From: Kitasatospora paranensis
GTDB lineage: Bacteria; Actinomycetota; Actinomycetes; Streptomycetales; Streptomycetaceae
Assembly (NCBI RefSeq): GCF_039544005.1
Contig: NZ_BAABKV010000001.1
Coordinates: 8,308,001-8,372,000 of the forward strand
Direction of reading: 5' to 3'
Length of the DNA: 64,000 nucleotides
Position numbers and translations under genes: made by a program. Position 1 is the first letter of the stretch. The number at the start of each line of letters is the position of its first letter. Of this stretch, positions 52,444-62,109 are shown in pieces. The notes under the pieces were generated by a model. That model was given only the letters and a program-made list of their open reading frames with translations, ran no database searches and was not told the origin of the DNA.

Positions 52444-52784
52444 TGCGTGCTCCCGGCCGCAGTGACCCGGCGCTGAAGCGCGTCCAGTACAGCCGTGTGC
52501 ACCGTGTCCACGGTGATGTCGAGCGTCACCGCGTTCGGGTCGGCGGTGACGGCGAAGGTGAAGAACGAGCAGCAGCCGCCCTCCCGCTCGGCCAGGTCGT
52601 GCACCCGCTCCTCGACGCCGTCACCGCCGCGCAGCTCCAGGTGCACCCGAAGTGGCTCGGGCCGCGAGATCCGCTCCAGCCGTTCGGTGAACAGCGCGTC
52701 CCACTCCGCCACCCGCAGTGGCCGTTCCTCGATGGGCAGCGTGCACGAGGTGGGCACCCAGTCCAAACCGTTCATTCCGGTCAC
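52440..52784 (-). CDS. Small cytoplasmic protein of the MerR operon
   Basis: 114 residues from ATG 52784 (or 52775). WVPTSCTLPIEERPLRVAEW then DALFTERLERI, and after a variable middle, EREGGCCSFFTFAVTADPNA. Three Cys (14, 71, 72) could bind a soft metal. It is the first gene of the operon, ending in a four-base overlap with the MerR gene. I know the arrangement from other actinobacterial MerR loci but no activity for this protein. Confidence 0.6.
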   Translation of the reverse strand: MTGMNGLDWVPTSCTLPIEERPLRVAEWDALFTERLERISRPEPLRVHLELRGGDGVEERVHDLAEREGGCCSFFTFAVTADPNAVTLDITVDTVHTAVLDALQRRVTAAGSTQ

Positions 52785-52958
52785 TCCCGTCGCCTGGTCC
52801 CCGGTCGGGGACGTCTTCGACGGTAGACCTGTACCTGGGTACCGGATGCAAGTGGACCTTGGGGGTACCGCAGCAGCGGCCCCGGCAGACGGTGACGGTG
52901 CAGCGGGCCGCCGCCGCCGCGGTGGAGGCGGCGGCGGCCGGCTCGCGAGTGCGCCGGC

Positions 52959-54952
52959 TCACTTGTGGCCCTCGGTGCGGGCCCGGGTCCAGGCGGCCTC
53001 ACGCAGCAGGCGCAGGCCGTTGAGGCCGACGATGACGGTGGAGCCCTCGTGACCGAGGACGCCGAGCGGCAGCGGCAGGGTGGCGACCAGGTCCCAGACC
53101 ACCAGGGCGGCGATGAACACCGAGGCGATCACCAGGTTCTGCACCACCAGGGAGCGGGCACGGCGGGAGAGGGAGACGACGGCGGGGACGGTGGCGAGTT
53201 CGTCGCGCACGATCACGGCGTCGGCGGTCTCCAACGCGAGGTCGGAGCCGGCTCGGCCCATGGCGATGCCGGTGTGGGCGGCGGCCAGGGCGGGGGCGTC
53301 GTTGACGCCGTCGCCGATCACCAACACCTTTCGCCCGGCCTGTTCCTGTTCCTTGACGGCGGTGACCTTGTCCTCGGGCAGCAGTCCGGCGCGGACGTCG
53401 GTGATTGCGACCTCGGCGGCCAGGCGGGCGGCGGCGCGCGGGTTGTCACCGGTGACCAGCATCGGCCCGGCACCGGTCAGGGCGGTCAACGCGGTGACGG
53501 TGGCGGCGGCGTCCGGACGCAGGCGGTCGGCGATGCCGAGCACGCCGACCGGCACGCCGTCGGCCTCGACCAGGACGGCGGTACGCCCGCCGTCCTCCAA
53601 CTCGCCGGTCACAGCGGCGGCGCGTACGGAGAGCGCGTCGTCGGCGTCGTTCAGCAGCCGAGCGGGGGCGCCGACCGCGACGGCCCGGCCGTTCACGGTG
53701 GCGCTCACCCCGATGCCGGGCGCGGAGGCGAAGTCCTCGGCCGCAGCGAGAGCCAGGCCGCCGGCGCGGGCGGCGTCAACAACGGCGCGGGCGAGCGGAT
53801 GCTCGCTGGGGTGCTCTGCAGCCGCGGCCAGCGCCAGCAGCTCCTCCGCGGTCAGGCCGGAGCCCGCGAGGGGGCGGATGTCGGTGACGCGGGGGTGCCC
53901 TCCGTGAGGGTGCCGGTCTTGTCGAGCGCGACGGCGTCGATCTGGCCGAGCTGCTCCATGACGACGGCGGACTTCACCAGGACGCCGTGGCGTCCGGCGT
54001 TGGCCATCGCGGACAGCAGGGGCGGCATGGTGGCGAGCACCACGGCGCACGGGGAGGCGACGATCATGAAGGTCATCGCCCGCAGCAGCGATCCGGTGAA
54101 CGCGGCGCCGAACGCCAACGGGACCGCGAAGACGGCGAGGGTGGCGATGACCATGCCGATCGAGTAGCGCTGCTCGACCTTCTCGATGAACAGCTGGGTC
54201 GGCGCCTTGGTCCCGGAGGCTTCCTCGACCATCTTCACGATCCGGGCGATCACCGAGTCGGAGGCGTCGCGCTCGACCTTGATCCGCAGCGCGCCGGTGC
54301 CGTTCAGGGTGCCGGCGAACACCTCGTCCCCGCTGACCTTGGCGACGGGCAGGGGCTCGCCGGTGATCGTGGCCTGGCCGACGTCGCTCGCGCCGTCCAG
54401 GACACGGCCGTCGGCGCCGATCCGCTCGCCCGGGCGGACCAGTACGGTGTCGCCAACCTCGAGGGCCTCGGTCGGCACGGTCTCCTCGGCGCCGTCGTCG
54501 AGCAACCGGGTGGCGGTGGCGGGGGCGAGGTCGAGCAGGCCGTGCACCGAGTCCGCGGTGCGGGCGGTGGCGATCGCCTCCAGGGCGCCTGAGGTGGCGA
54601 AGATGACGATCAGCAGGGCGCCGTCCATCACCTGCCCGACCGCGGCGGCGCCCAAGGCGGCGACGATCATCAGCAGGTCGACGTCCAGCGTCTTCTCCCG
54701 CAGCGACTGCAGCCCGGCCCAGGCAGGCTCCCAGCCACCCGTGGCGTACGCGAGGGCGTACAGCGGCCCCCAGACCCAGGCCGGGGCGCCGGTCAGCTGG
54801 AGCGGCAGCGCGATCAGGAACAGCGCCGTCGAGGCCGCCGCCCAGCGGGCCTCGGGCAGCGCCACGATCCGCGTGCGCCGCCGCGGGGCGGCGCCGGCGG
54901 ACGCGGCGGCCATCTCGGGCGCGGGCCGCTCGATCAGGGCGGAGGAAGGCAT
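52959..54952 (-). CDS. P1B-4-type metal-transporting ATPase, one frame break
   Basis: 664 residues once one base is restored near 53890. Motifs in order: TGEPLP actuator, SPCAVVLATMPP in the metal-binding span, DKTGTLTEG phosphorylation site, EHPSEHPLARAVV with the conserved HP, TGDNPRAAARLAAEV, GDGVNDAPALAAAHTGIAM and, in the last span, GHEGSTVIVGLNGLRLL. SPC with HEGST and only six core spans without an N-terminal metal domain define the P1B-4 class (CtpD/CtpJ, CoaT: cobalt, nickel or iron efflux). Divergent from the NmtR-like sensor, whose operator lies in the gap. Confidence 0.85.
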
Positions 54953-55013
54953 GGCAAGCGGACCCTTCGCTCAGGTCAGGGCAGAACGGACGACTCCGTC
55001 CAACATACAGGAA

Positions 55014-55035
55014 CGTATGAACAGTCCTTCATGCG
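55014..55035. promoter_or_regulatory. Probable NmtR operator
   Basis: CGTATGAA-cagtcc-TTCATGCG, seven of eight arm positions pairing, lies 20 bases before the sensor's ATG and 61 bases before the ATPase start. ArsR/SmtB operators usually contain ATGAA-N6-TTCAT-like halves, as here. Confidence 0.75.
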
Positions 55036-55054
55036 TCATCTGTAGTATTGGCCC

Positions 55055-55462
55055 ATGGGTCATGGAGCCGCCTCCGAGAAGAACACCGCCCCGCGCATCC
55101 GCCTCGACGCGGACAATGCCGCCCGCGTGGCGACCACCCTGCAGGCTCTCGCGACGCCGTCCCGGCTGCTGATCCTCGCCCGCCTGCGCGAAGGGCCCTG
55201 CGCAGCCACCGAACTCGCCTACGCCGTCGGCATGGAACAGTCCGCCTGCTCCCACCAGCTGCGGCTCCTGCGCAACCTCGGCCTGGTCGTCGGCACCCGC
55301 CAGGGCCGCTCGGTGGTCTACGCGCTGTACGACAACCACGTCGCCGAACTCCTCGACCAGGCCGTCTACCACACCGAGCACCTGCGGCTCGGACTCAGCG
55401 ACGCCGCCGGCGCCGAGGGCGCCGACCTCGCGGACGACCTGGCGGCTCAGCCGGCGCCCTGA
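55055..55462 (+). CDS. nmtR: NmtR-like ArsR/SmtB nickel/cobalt sensor
   Basis: 135 residues. The winged helix (VATTLQALATPSRLLILARL, GMEQSACSHQLRLLRNLGLV) is very close to mycobacterial NmtR. The metal ligands match: N-terminal Met-Gly-His and, in the last helix, DNHVAELLDQAVYHTEH with the D-x-H…H-x-x-H pattern. NmtR represses an efflux ATPase until Ni(II) or Co(II) binds; here the P1B-4 ATPase gene is divergent across the palindrome at 55014-55035. The C-terminal tail of 25 residues is acidic and Ala-rich. Confidence 0.85.
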   Translation: MGHGAASEKNTAPRIRLDADNAARVATTLQALATPSRLLILARLREGPCAATELAYAVGMEQSACSHQLRLLRNLGLVVGTRQGRSVVYALYDNHVAELLDQAVYHTEHLRLGLSDAAGAEGADLADDLAAQPAP

Positions 55463-55599
55463 CCGGCCACCCGGGGCCGTCGGTCGTCCCACCAGTGGTC
55501 GCCGTGAGCGCCGGAGGTCCGGGTCCTCGACGTTGACGCGAGACGGCGGTGGCCACCCCGTCACGCCGGGGCGGCCACCGTTGCGGAGCGGGGCAAGGA

Positions 55600-55722
55600 T
55601 CAGTGGCTGCCGGCGAGGTCGCCGCTGAGCCTGCCGTGGAGGCCGGCGCTGGGGTCGTTGAGCCCCGTGATCTCCACCGTCTTGCCGCGCTGGGCGTACT
55701 TGGTCTCGACGGCGTCGAGCTC
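55600..55722 (-). pseudogene. SulP transporter C-terminal (STAS) remnant
   Basis: The minus strand ends ELDAVETKYAQRGKTVEITG then LNDPSAGLHGRLSGDLAGSH and a stop, matching the end of the STAS domain of SulP-family sulfate/anion transporters. It stops abruptly at about 55722 where a TspO fragment begins on the other strand. The membrane part is missing. Confidence 0.55.
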
Positions 55723-56094
55723 CGTTCGCTTGCCAAGCCGCCCTGGCAGCCGCCCTCCTGGGCGTTCGGCGTCGTGCGGACTCTGCTGTACGCCTCCATC
55801 GCCTGGGCCGCGGGCCGGGCCCTGACCGCCGCGTCCGGCCGCGATCGGCGCGCTCTGGCGGTCTCCCTCGGTGTCGACCTCTCGCTCAACGCTGCCTGGA
55901 ACTGGCTGTGCTTCCAGTGCCGCAGCCCGGCGGCCGCTCTGGCGGGCAGTGCCCTGCTCGACCTCAGCAACGCCGACCTTGTCCGGCGCGCCGCCCGTAC
56001 CAACCCCACCGCCGCCGCTCTGACTCCCTACGCCGCCTGGTGCGCCTTCGCCACCGCACTCAATGCCGACATCGCCCGCCGCAACTTGGGCTGA
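55723..56094 (+). pseudogene. TspO/MBR protein lacking its first span
   Basis: RSLAKPPWQPPSWAFGVVRT then LLYASIAWAAGRAL is the conserved end of span 1 and span 2 of TspO, and SLGVDLSLNAAWNWLCFQCR through ALTPYAAWCAFATALNADIA follow. The N-terminal span that should precede RSLAKPPW is replaced by reverse-strand SulP sequence, and no proper start is seen. Probably non-functional. TspO proteins bind tetrapyrroles. Confidence 0.6.
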
Positions 56095-56349
56095 TCGCAC
56101 CTCCGGTGCGCCGTGGAGCCCACGTGGTGCGGCCAGATCGCTCACTGCCGTGCCCGGTCACCCGGACGGCCGGTACGAGCAGGATTGCCGCGGTCGGCTG
56201 CTGCGCCCGCACGGCCCCATCGGTGCAGCAACGCTGCGAGGGGTGGTCCCCATTCTGCCCGCCAACAATAAGGGCAAATCGTCCGATAAGGCGGCAAGTG
56301 CTCCGTGTGGAGACGGCCTTGCTCAGCCGTTGTGACTCCGGAGGGTCTC

Positions 56350-57449
56350 GTGGATCTCGACCTCTTCCGTCCGCTCTACACCGCGTCCGATCTCGTTGTG
56401 TCGGTGCATCTGGACACCAGTCGGGAGGACCAGGACGCGGATCACCGGGTGGCGACCGGTTGGCGTGCCCTGCGCCGGGATCTGGAGCAGCAGGGCGCGG
56501 ACGAGCCCACCCTGCTGGTGCTGGACGGTGCGGTCGGGGGATCGCCGCACTTGGTGGGTCCGCAGGGCGAGTCTCTGTTCGCTGCCGACGGCCGGATGCT
56601 CGGTGCGTTCACACTCGCGCGTCCGCCGGCCCGCGACCGGGCTGTCGTGGGTCCGGTCGCCGATCCGCTGGAAACAGCGTTCGACCTCGATCACCAGCTT
56701 CCCTACGTGATGGTTGCCCTCGATCGGGAGGGCGCGGACGTCGACGCCTTCCCGGCAGGCGCCCTCGATCCGGCCACCAGCCGCACCTTCAGTGGCAGCA
56801 CGCTGCACATCACCCGGGTGCGGGCCGGCGGCGCGAACATGGCCTCCTACCACCGCCGGACCGTCAACGTGTGGACCAGGAACGCCGCCGGTGTCGCCAC
56901 CGAGATCGCCGAGGCGTGCGAGGCGGTCGGTGCCGCCTTGGTCTTCGTGGGCGGTGACCCGAAGGCGACCGCGATCCTGCGCGAGGAACTCGCCGGCTGG
57001 CGGGGCCACGCCGAGGTGGTCGAGGTGCCGGGCGGCCGCGGGGAGAGGACGCCCTCGCCGTCCTGCGCGAGGCGGTCGACAAGGCACTCCGAGCGGCGTC
57101 CGAGCGCAGCCACGCCGCCGCGGCGGCCGAGTTCGAGAGCGCCCGGGCCCAGGGCATGGCGGTGCACGGCATGCCGGCCGTCAGCACGGCCCTGGCCGAA
57201 GGGCGGGTGGCCACGCTGCTGCTGAGTGAGGACCGCACCGCCGACCCGCTCAAGTGGTCGGCCGGCGCCAACCCCCTGCTGGTCGACAGCGCACCCGAGG
57301 CCCTCGACAATGCTGCGGCCGCCGTCCAGGCCCTGGCCGCACCCCTACTGCTGCGGGCCGCGACGATGGGCGGCGCCTCCTTCTCGGAGATTCCCGAGGG
57401 CATGGCCGACGACGGCTGCGCGGCCGTTCTGCGTTTCGCCCCGGCATGA
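56350..57449 (+). CDS. eRF1-like (baeRF/Rv2629-type) protein, one frame break
   Basis: 366 residues after one base is added near 57043. GTG 56350 is preferred because GGAGGG lies just upstream; GTG 56332 is in frame. The N-terminal part is LVVSVHLDTSREDQDADHRV; the middle has ARPPARDRAVVGPVADPLET and VTLHITRV-like strands; the C-terminal eRF1-like domain has AVGAALVFVGGDPKATAILR, AEVVEVPGGRG and, after the break, MPAVSTALAEGRVATLLLSE. Related Rv2629 belongs to the mycobacterial dormancy regulon; a role on stalled ribosomes is suggested for the family. Confidence 0.75.
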
Positions 57450-57506
57450 GCGCAGAACCCGCTCCCCGAGTCAGCCGGCACACCGTCTTGGAGACTGAGG
57501 ATGATC

Positions 57507-58762
57507 ATGACTGATGCGACAACAGTGCCGTTCGGTGTCCACTCGGAGGTCGGCCGGCTGCGCAAGGTCCTGGTGTGCGCGCCGGGCCTGGCCCATCGCC
57601 GGCTCACCCCGACCAACTCCGACGACCTGCTGTTCGACGACGTGATGTGGGTGGAGAACGCCCAGCGCGACCACGCCGACTTCGTCAACAAGCTCCGCAC
57701 CCGCGGCGTCGAGGTGGTCGAACTGCACGACCTCCTCGCGCAGACCGTCGCCCTCCCCGAGGCCCGCGGCTGGCTGCTCGACCGGAAGATCACCGCCAAC
57801 GAGGTCGGCCTCGGTCTGATCGACGGCACCCGGGCGTACCTGGAGACGCTGGCCCCGCGCGAACTCGCGGAGTACCTGATCGGCGGCCTGGCCACCACGG
57901 ACCTGCCCGAGGACTTCCGCACCGGCCACCTGGCCCTCGCCAGGAGGCGACCGGCACCCGCGAGTACCTGATGCCGCCGCTGCCGAACACCCTCTACACC
58001 CGCGACACCACCTGCTGGCTCTACGGCGGACTCACCCTCAACCCGCTCTACTGGCCGGCCCGCCACGACGAGACCCTGCTGATGAAGGCGGTCTACTCCT
58101 TCCACCCCGACTACCGCACCTCCACCGTCTGGTGGGGCGACCCCGAGCGGGAGTGGGGCCAGGCCACCTTCGAGGGCGGCGACATCATGCCGGTCGGAAA
58201 CGGCGTCGTCCTGATGGGCATGAGCGAGCGCACCTCCCGGCAGGCGATCACCCAGGTCGCCGCCGCACTCTTCGCCCGGGGCGCCGCCCGGCAGGTGGTG
58301 GTGGCCGGAATGCCCCGGCTGCGCGCCGCCATGCACCTCGACACGGTGTTCACCTTCGCCGACCGCGACATCGTCACCCAGCACCCGGCCATCATGAACG
58401 CGGTGCACACCTTCTCGCTGCGCCCCGTGGATAAGGCACCAGGCGTGGAGGTGACCGACGAGGGCGACCGGGCGTTCACCGACATCGTCGCCGAGGCCCT
58501 GGGCATCAGCGGCGGTCTGCGCGTGATCGAGACCGGCGGCGACGTCTATGCCTCCGAGCGCCAGCAGTGGGACAGCGGCAACAACGCCGTCGCCGTCGAA
58601 CCCGGCGTCGTCTTCACCTACGACCGCAACACCCAGACCAACACCCTGCTGCGCAAGGCCGGCGTCGAGGTGATCACCATCGTCGGCGCCGAGCTCGGGC
58701 GCGGCCGCGGCGGCGGACACTGCATGACCTGCCCCCTCACCCGCGACCCCGTCGACTACTGA
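57507..58762 (+). CDS. arcA: Arginine deiminase, one frame break
   Basis: 418 residues after one base is added near 57945. ATG 57507 follows GAGG by six bases. VHSEVGRLRKVLVCAPGLAH opens the enzyme; TLYTRDTTCWLYGG, ATFEGGDIMPVGNG, AMHLDTVFTFADRD and the final GGGHCMTCPLTRDP with the catalytic Cys are all present, as in guanidino-modifying enzymes. It converts arginine to citrulline and ammonia, the first step of the arginine deiminase pathway. Ornithine transcarbamylase and carbamate kinase genes are absent, so it may act for acid or energy stress only. It starts 57 bases after the eRF1-like gene. Confidence 0.9.
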
Positions 58763-58790
58763 CGCGCACCCTCACACCCGGGAGGCACCC

Positions 58791-59447
58791 GTGTCGGAGT
58801 TCCACTGGGGCCACGCCCTACTGCTGTTCCTGGCCCTGTTCGCGCTCTACAGCCCGATCGCCGCCCTCTCCTCCTACCTGCCCTACATGGAGGGCTACAC
58901 CCCGAAGGAACAGCGCCAACTGTCGTTCGGCCTGTTCCGCAACGTCACCATCCTCATGCTGCTGGCGCTGTGGGTGGGGGAGCCACTGCTGGAACTGCTC
59001 GGAATCAGCACCGCCGCGCTCTCGGCCACGGGTGGCATCGCGCTGATCCTGGCCGCCGTGCCGATGATGACCGGCTCCGGATCCTCCCCGCGGGCCCCCG
59101 ACGACACGGCGGCGGCCAGAGGCCCGAAAGCGCCGTGGCGGTCCATCGTGTTCACCCCGCTCACGTTCCCGCTCACCTTCGGCGGCACCACCTTCGGCTT
59201 CTTCGTCGCCTACCGCGCGGATGTGTCCGGCTGGAAGGCCGGCATCGCCATGACCGTCGCGGGCCTGGCCTACGCCGCGGTCACCGGCATCACCCTCTAC
59301 CTCTCCGGCCACCTCGTGCGCCGCGTCTCCCCGAGCACCGCGGCCATCCTGGACCGGGTCGCCGGGATCCTGCTCACCGCCATCGCGGTCACCCTGATCG
59401 CCAGCGGCGGCACCCGCCTGGTCGACGACGTCCTGAACTCCCTGTGA
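58791..59447 (+). CDS. MarC-family membrane protein
   Basis: 218 residues with six spans. The N-terminal block (GHALLLFLALFALYSPIAAL) and FVAYRADVSGWKAGIAM, GILLTAIAVTLIASGGTRLV in the second half fit MarC, whose function is unknown despite the name. GTG 58791 follows GGGAGG. 28 bases after arcA and overlapping the next gene by four bases, so one operon is likely. Confidence 0.7.
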   Translation: MSEFHWGHALLLFLALFALYSPIAALSSYLPYMEGYTPKEQRQLSFGLFRNVTILMLLALWVGEPLLELLGISTAALSATGGIALILAAVPMMTGSGSSPRAPDDTAAARGPKAPWRSIVFTPLTFPLTFGGTTFGFFVAYRADVSGWKAGIAMTVAGLAYAAVTGITLYLSGHLVRRVSPSTAAILDRVAGILLTAIAVTLIASGGTRLVDDVLNSL

Positions 59448-60832
59448 CCGTGCCCTCAACAACCCTCCACCCCGGCAGGCACCGCCGCCTGCACATGCTT
59501 CGCAACCGGTCCCATGCCGCCGGTCGGCACGCGACCGAGCCGGACCGGCAGCGGCGGTCAGCCCGCGTCCTGGGCCTGGCCCTGGACGCGGGCGAGCTGC
59601 TGCTCGCCGACGGCCAGGGCACCGAGGACGTCGAGGCCGCGATGCGCACAGTCGCCCGCACCTACGGCCTGGACGGCGAGCCGCAGGTCACGTTCACCAT
59701 GATCTCCATCAGCCACCGCCCTTCGGCGGACCACGGCGCGATGATCCTGGACCGCACCGTGTGGCGGCGCGCTCCCAACTACACGCGACTGTCGGCGACC
59801 TACACATTCGTGACGCAGGTTGCCGAAGGCCGCCTCGGCCTGGAGCAGGCCCGCCGGCGGCTGGCCGCGATCCGCCGCCGCAGCCCTCCGTACCCCGGCT
59901 GGCTGATCTCCCTGGTCGCGGGTTCGCTCGCGGCCAGCGCCACCGTCCTGGTCGGCGGCAGCGCCGACACCAAGGCCGCGCTCACCTTCTCGGCTGCCTT
60001 CGTCGCCTCCTTCATCGGCGACCGCCTCGCCGGCATGTTCTACGACCGCGGCGTGCCGGAGTTCTACCAGTACGCCGTCGCGGCCGCCCCCGCCTCCGTC
60101 GTCGGTGTCGTCCTCGCCCTGGCCGGCGCCGGCCTGCGCGGATCCCAGGTCATCACCGGCGGCCTCTTCGCCCTCCTGCCCGGCCGCGCCCTGGTTGCTG
60201 CCGTCCAGGACGGCCTCACCGGCTTCTATCTCACCGCGGCCGCCCGCCTGGTCGAACTCCTCTACCTCATCACCGGCGTCATCCTCGGTGTCCTCGCCGT
60301 CCTGCCCATCGGCCAACTCCTCGGCGCACACCTGCGCCCCGAAGACCCCCTGGTACGCAGCTCCGCGCCCGCGCTGCAGCTGCTCGCCGCCGCGGGTCTC
60401 ACCATCTCCCTCGCCGTTCTCCTGCAGACCCCCCGCCACACGCTGCTGTTCGTCACACTCAACGGTGCCGTCGCCTGGACCGTGTTCGGCGTCCTCACCC
60501 GCCAAGTGGACATGAGCCCGATCGCCGCGACCGGCATCGCCGCAGCCACCGCCGCCCTCTTCGCCCACACCGTCTCCCGCCAGCAGAAACTGCAACCCCT
60601 GCCGCACATCAGTGCGGCCCTCGGCCCCCTCCTGCCCGGCTCCCTCACGTACACCGGCGTCCTCGCCTTCATCCAAGGACGCCCCGCCGACGGCCTCGGC
60701 GACCTCAGCCGTGCCGCAGCCATCGCCCTGGCGCTGGCCATCGGCGTCAGCATCGGCGGTGAAATCACCCGTCAACTACGCCGCGTCCCCTCCCTGCACC
60801 GCCTCGCCGCCGAACGCACCCGCGGATACTGA
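59444..60832 (+). CDS. ThrE-type threonine/serine exporter-like protein
   Basis: 462 residues from GTG 59444, which overlaps the MarC stop; ATG 59494 is another candidate. The N-terminal DUF1212 domain is soluble then membranous (VLGLALDAGELLLADGQGTE, DVEAAMRTVARTYGLDGEPQ … VTFTMISISHRP, then YPGWLISLVAGSLAASATVL). The C-terminal part is a DUF3815-like set of five spans (…QLLAAAGLTISLAVLLQTPR, GALTYTG-like LPGSLTYTGVLAF). ThrE exports threonine and serine in corynebacteria. With arginine deiminase it suggests amino acid handling. Confidence 0.85.
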   Translation: MTVPSTTLHPGRHRRLHMLRNRSHAAGRHATEPDRQRRSARVLGLALDAGELLLADGQGTEDVEAAMRTVARTYGLDGEPQVTFTMISISHRPSADHGAMILDRTVWRRAPNYTRLSATYTFVTQVAEGRLGLEQARRRLAAIRRRSPPYPGWLISLVAGSLAASATVLVGGSADTKAALTFSAAFVASFIGDRLAGMFYDRGVPEFYQYAVAAAPASVVGVVLALAGAGLRGSQVITGGLFALLPGRALVAAVQDGLTGFYLTAAARLVELLYLITGVILGVLAVLPIGQLLGAHLRPEDPLVRSSAPALQLLAAAGLTISLAVLLQTPRHTLLFVTLNGAVAWTVFGVLTRQVDMSPIAATGIAAATAALFAHTVSRQQKLQPLPHISAALGPLLPGSLTYTGVLAFIQGRPADGLGDLSRAAAIALALAIGVSIGGEITRQLRRVPSLHRLAAERTRGY

Positions 60833-61155
60833 CGGGCAGGCGTGGCAGGCCAGTTGGCTCCGCTGATCTGCTCCAGGAGACCTGAAAGCGCCGCGCATCT
60901 CCACGACCACGCTGCCGCCCTCCCGAACCCCGAGGCCTGGAACGACTGATCAGCAGCGCGCGGGCGTTGCCACGGTGCCTTCCCTGGTCCTCCACGGCCT
61001 TCGAGCGGGCTGAGCCGGGCGTGACAGCTGACCCGGTGCGGCTCCGTGCACGGCTGCGACGGCGGCCGCGACGCACGAACGCGCCGGCGCTGTGCCCGCT
61101 CCCCGCCTGCTCATGCCTGCCCGGTTGCCCATCAATGGACGGGCACACTCTGCCG
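60833..61155. other. Stretch without a supported gene
   Basis: About 320 bases after the ThrE-like gene. Open frames exist on both strands but none has a ribosome site, motif or family resemblance. Confidence 0.4.
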
Positions 61156-61345
61156 TCACGCTGAGGGTTCGATCCGACGCTCGGCTTCGGCGAGAAGGTT
61201 GCGTAGCCGCACTGCGTCCCGGGCGTGGTCCGGTTCGCGTCGGTTGGTGGGCATCGTCAGGGAGACCACTGGGTGGGGCCGCGCGGTGCGCAGGTCCCGC
61301 AGGAGGTCGGCGGTCAACGCGTCGTGCTGATCGACGCGACCCGTC
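61156..61345 (-). pseudogene. baeRF3-type N-terminal remnant
   Basis: ALTADLLRDLRTARPHPVVS then LTMPTNRREPDHARDAVRLR and NLLAEAERRIEPSA, followed by a stop, matches the N-terminus of another bacterial eRF1-like family (…LRxLRAxRPxPAVSLxMPTHRRxPDNxQDPVRLRNLLAEA). Only about 60 residues remain. It is distinct from the intact eRF1-like gene at 56350. From 61346 to 61748 I see no supported gene. Confidence 0.5.
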
Positions 61346-61748
61346 CCGGATGGATGGGGACGGACCTCCAGCCGGGCGGTCTGGCCGAGAAGCCCGGCCG
61401 GCGACCCGCCGGGCCGGCGAACTGGCCCGAGAGTCCTTCACGACGGCCACCTCGGTGGTGTCGATGTGTGCCGTTGCCCCCGCGGTCGCCTCCAGTGAGC
61501 TCCGGCAGTTGGCGCGTCGGCGACTTCGCCGAGCAGCTGCCTGGGCGGCGGCGCGCTCACGGGTGTCCGCGCGAGTTTCCGGCCCAGGGCTACCCCGGTT
61601 GTGGTGCGGCGTTCTCGCGCCATGGTTCGTTTGTGGGCCGGCGCAACTGTGGGCACCTGCCTCTTCGCTGCGTAAGCAGTGCAACCGGCGCCACCCGCCG
61701 GACGCGCAAAGAGTGGGAGCACAGTCCCCTCCACGAGGAGTTGCAATC

Positions 61749-62045
61749 ATGATGATCGTCCGCAAGCTGCACGACGCCGGAGTGGCCAGCGAGCACGCGT
61801 ACGCGGCTGCTTTTGGGTCGATCGGCCTTTCGCTGCTCAGTTGGATGACTTCGCTGAAGGCCGAACAGGCTGGGCTCGAGCGCGCCGACCGTTGGGGCAT
61901 CTTCATCGGCGAGTGGGCGCCGACCTTCTTCGCGCTGGGCCTGGCCCTTGCCACCTACGAGGAACGTTCGCCCAACTCTTCGAGCCCGTCGGATCAGATT
62001 CCCGGCTCGGCAAGCGCACCCAAGCCGTTCCGGACGTCGTCCTAG
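61749..62045 (+). CDS. Small two-span membrane protein
   Basis: 98 residues; ATG 61749 follows GAGGAG by seven bases (ATG 61752 also possible). Two hydrophobic segments (EHAYAAAFGSIGLSLLSWMT and GIFIGEWAPTFFALGLALAT) flank a charged loop (SLKAEQAGLERADRW). The Ser/Pro-rich C-terminal tail is about 25 residues. Similar small proteins are common in streptomycetes; no function is known. Confidence 0.65.
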   Translation: MMIVRKLHDAGVASEHAYAAAFGSIGLSLLSWMTSLKAEQAGLERADRWGIFIGEWAPTFFALGLALATYEERSPNSSSPSDQIPGSASAPKPFRTSS

Positions 62046-62109
62046 CGCGTCGGATTGCACGCGTTCCGTCCGGCCGAGCTGAAGACGGGGGCCTTCCGGT
62101 GCCGAGAGG

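Noticed and set aside
52959..54952. Zinc/cadmium ATPase (ZntA type)
   Set aside because: The metal span has SPC rather than CPC and the last span has HEGST, which define the P1B-4 class.
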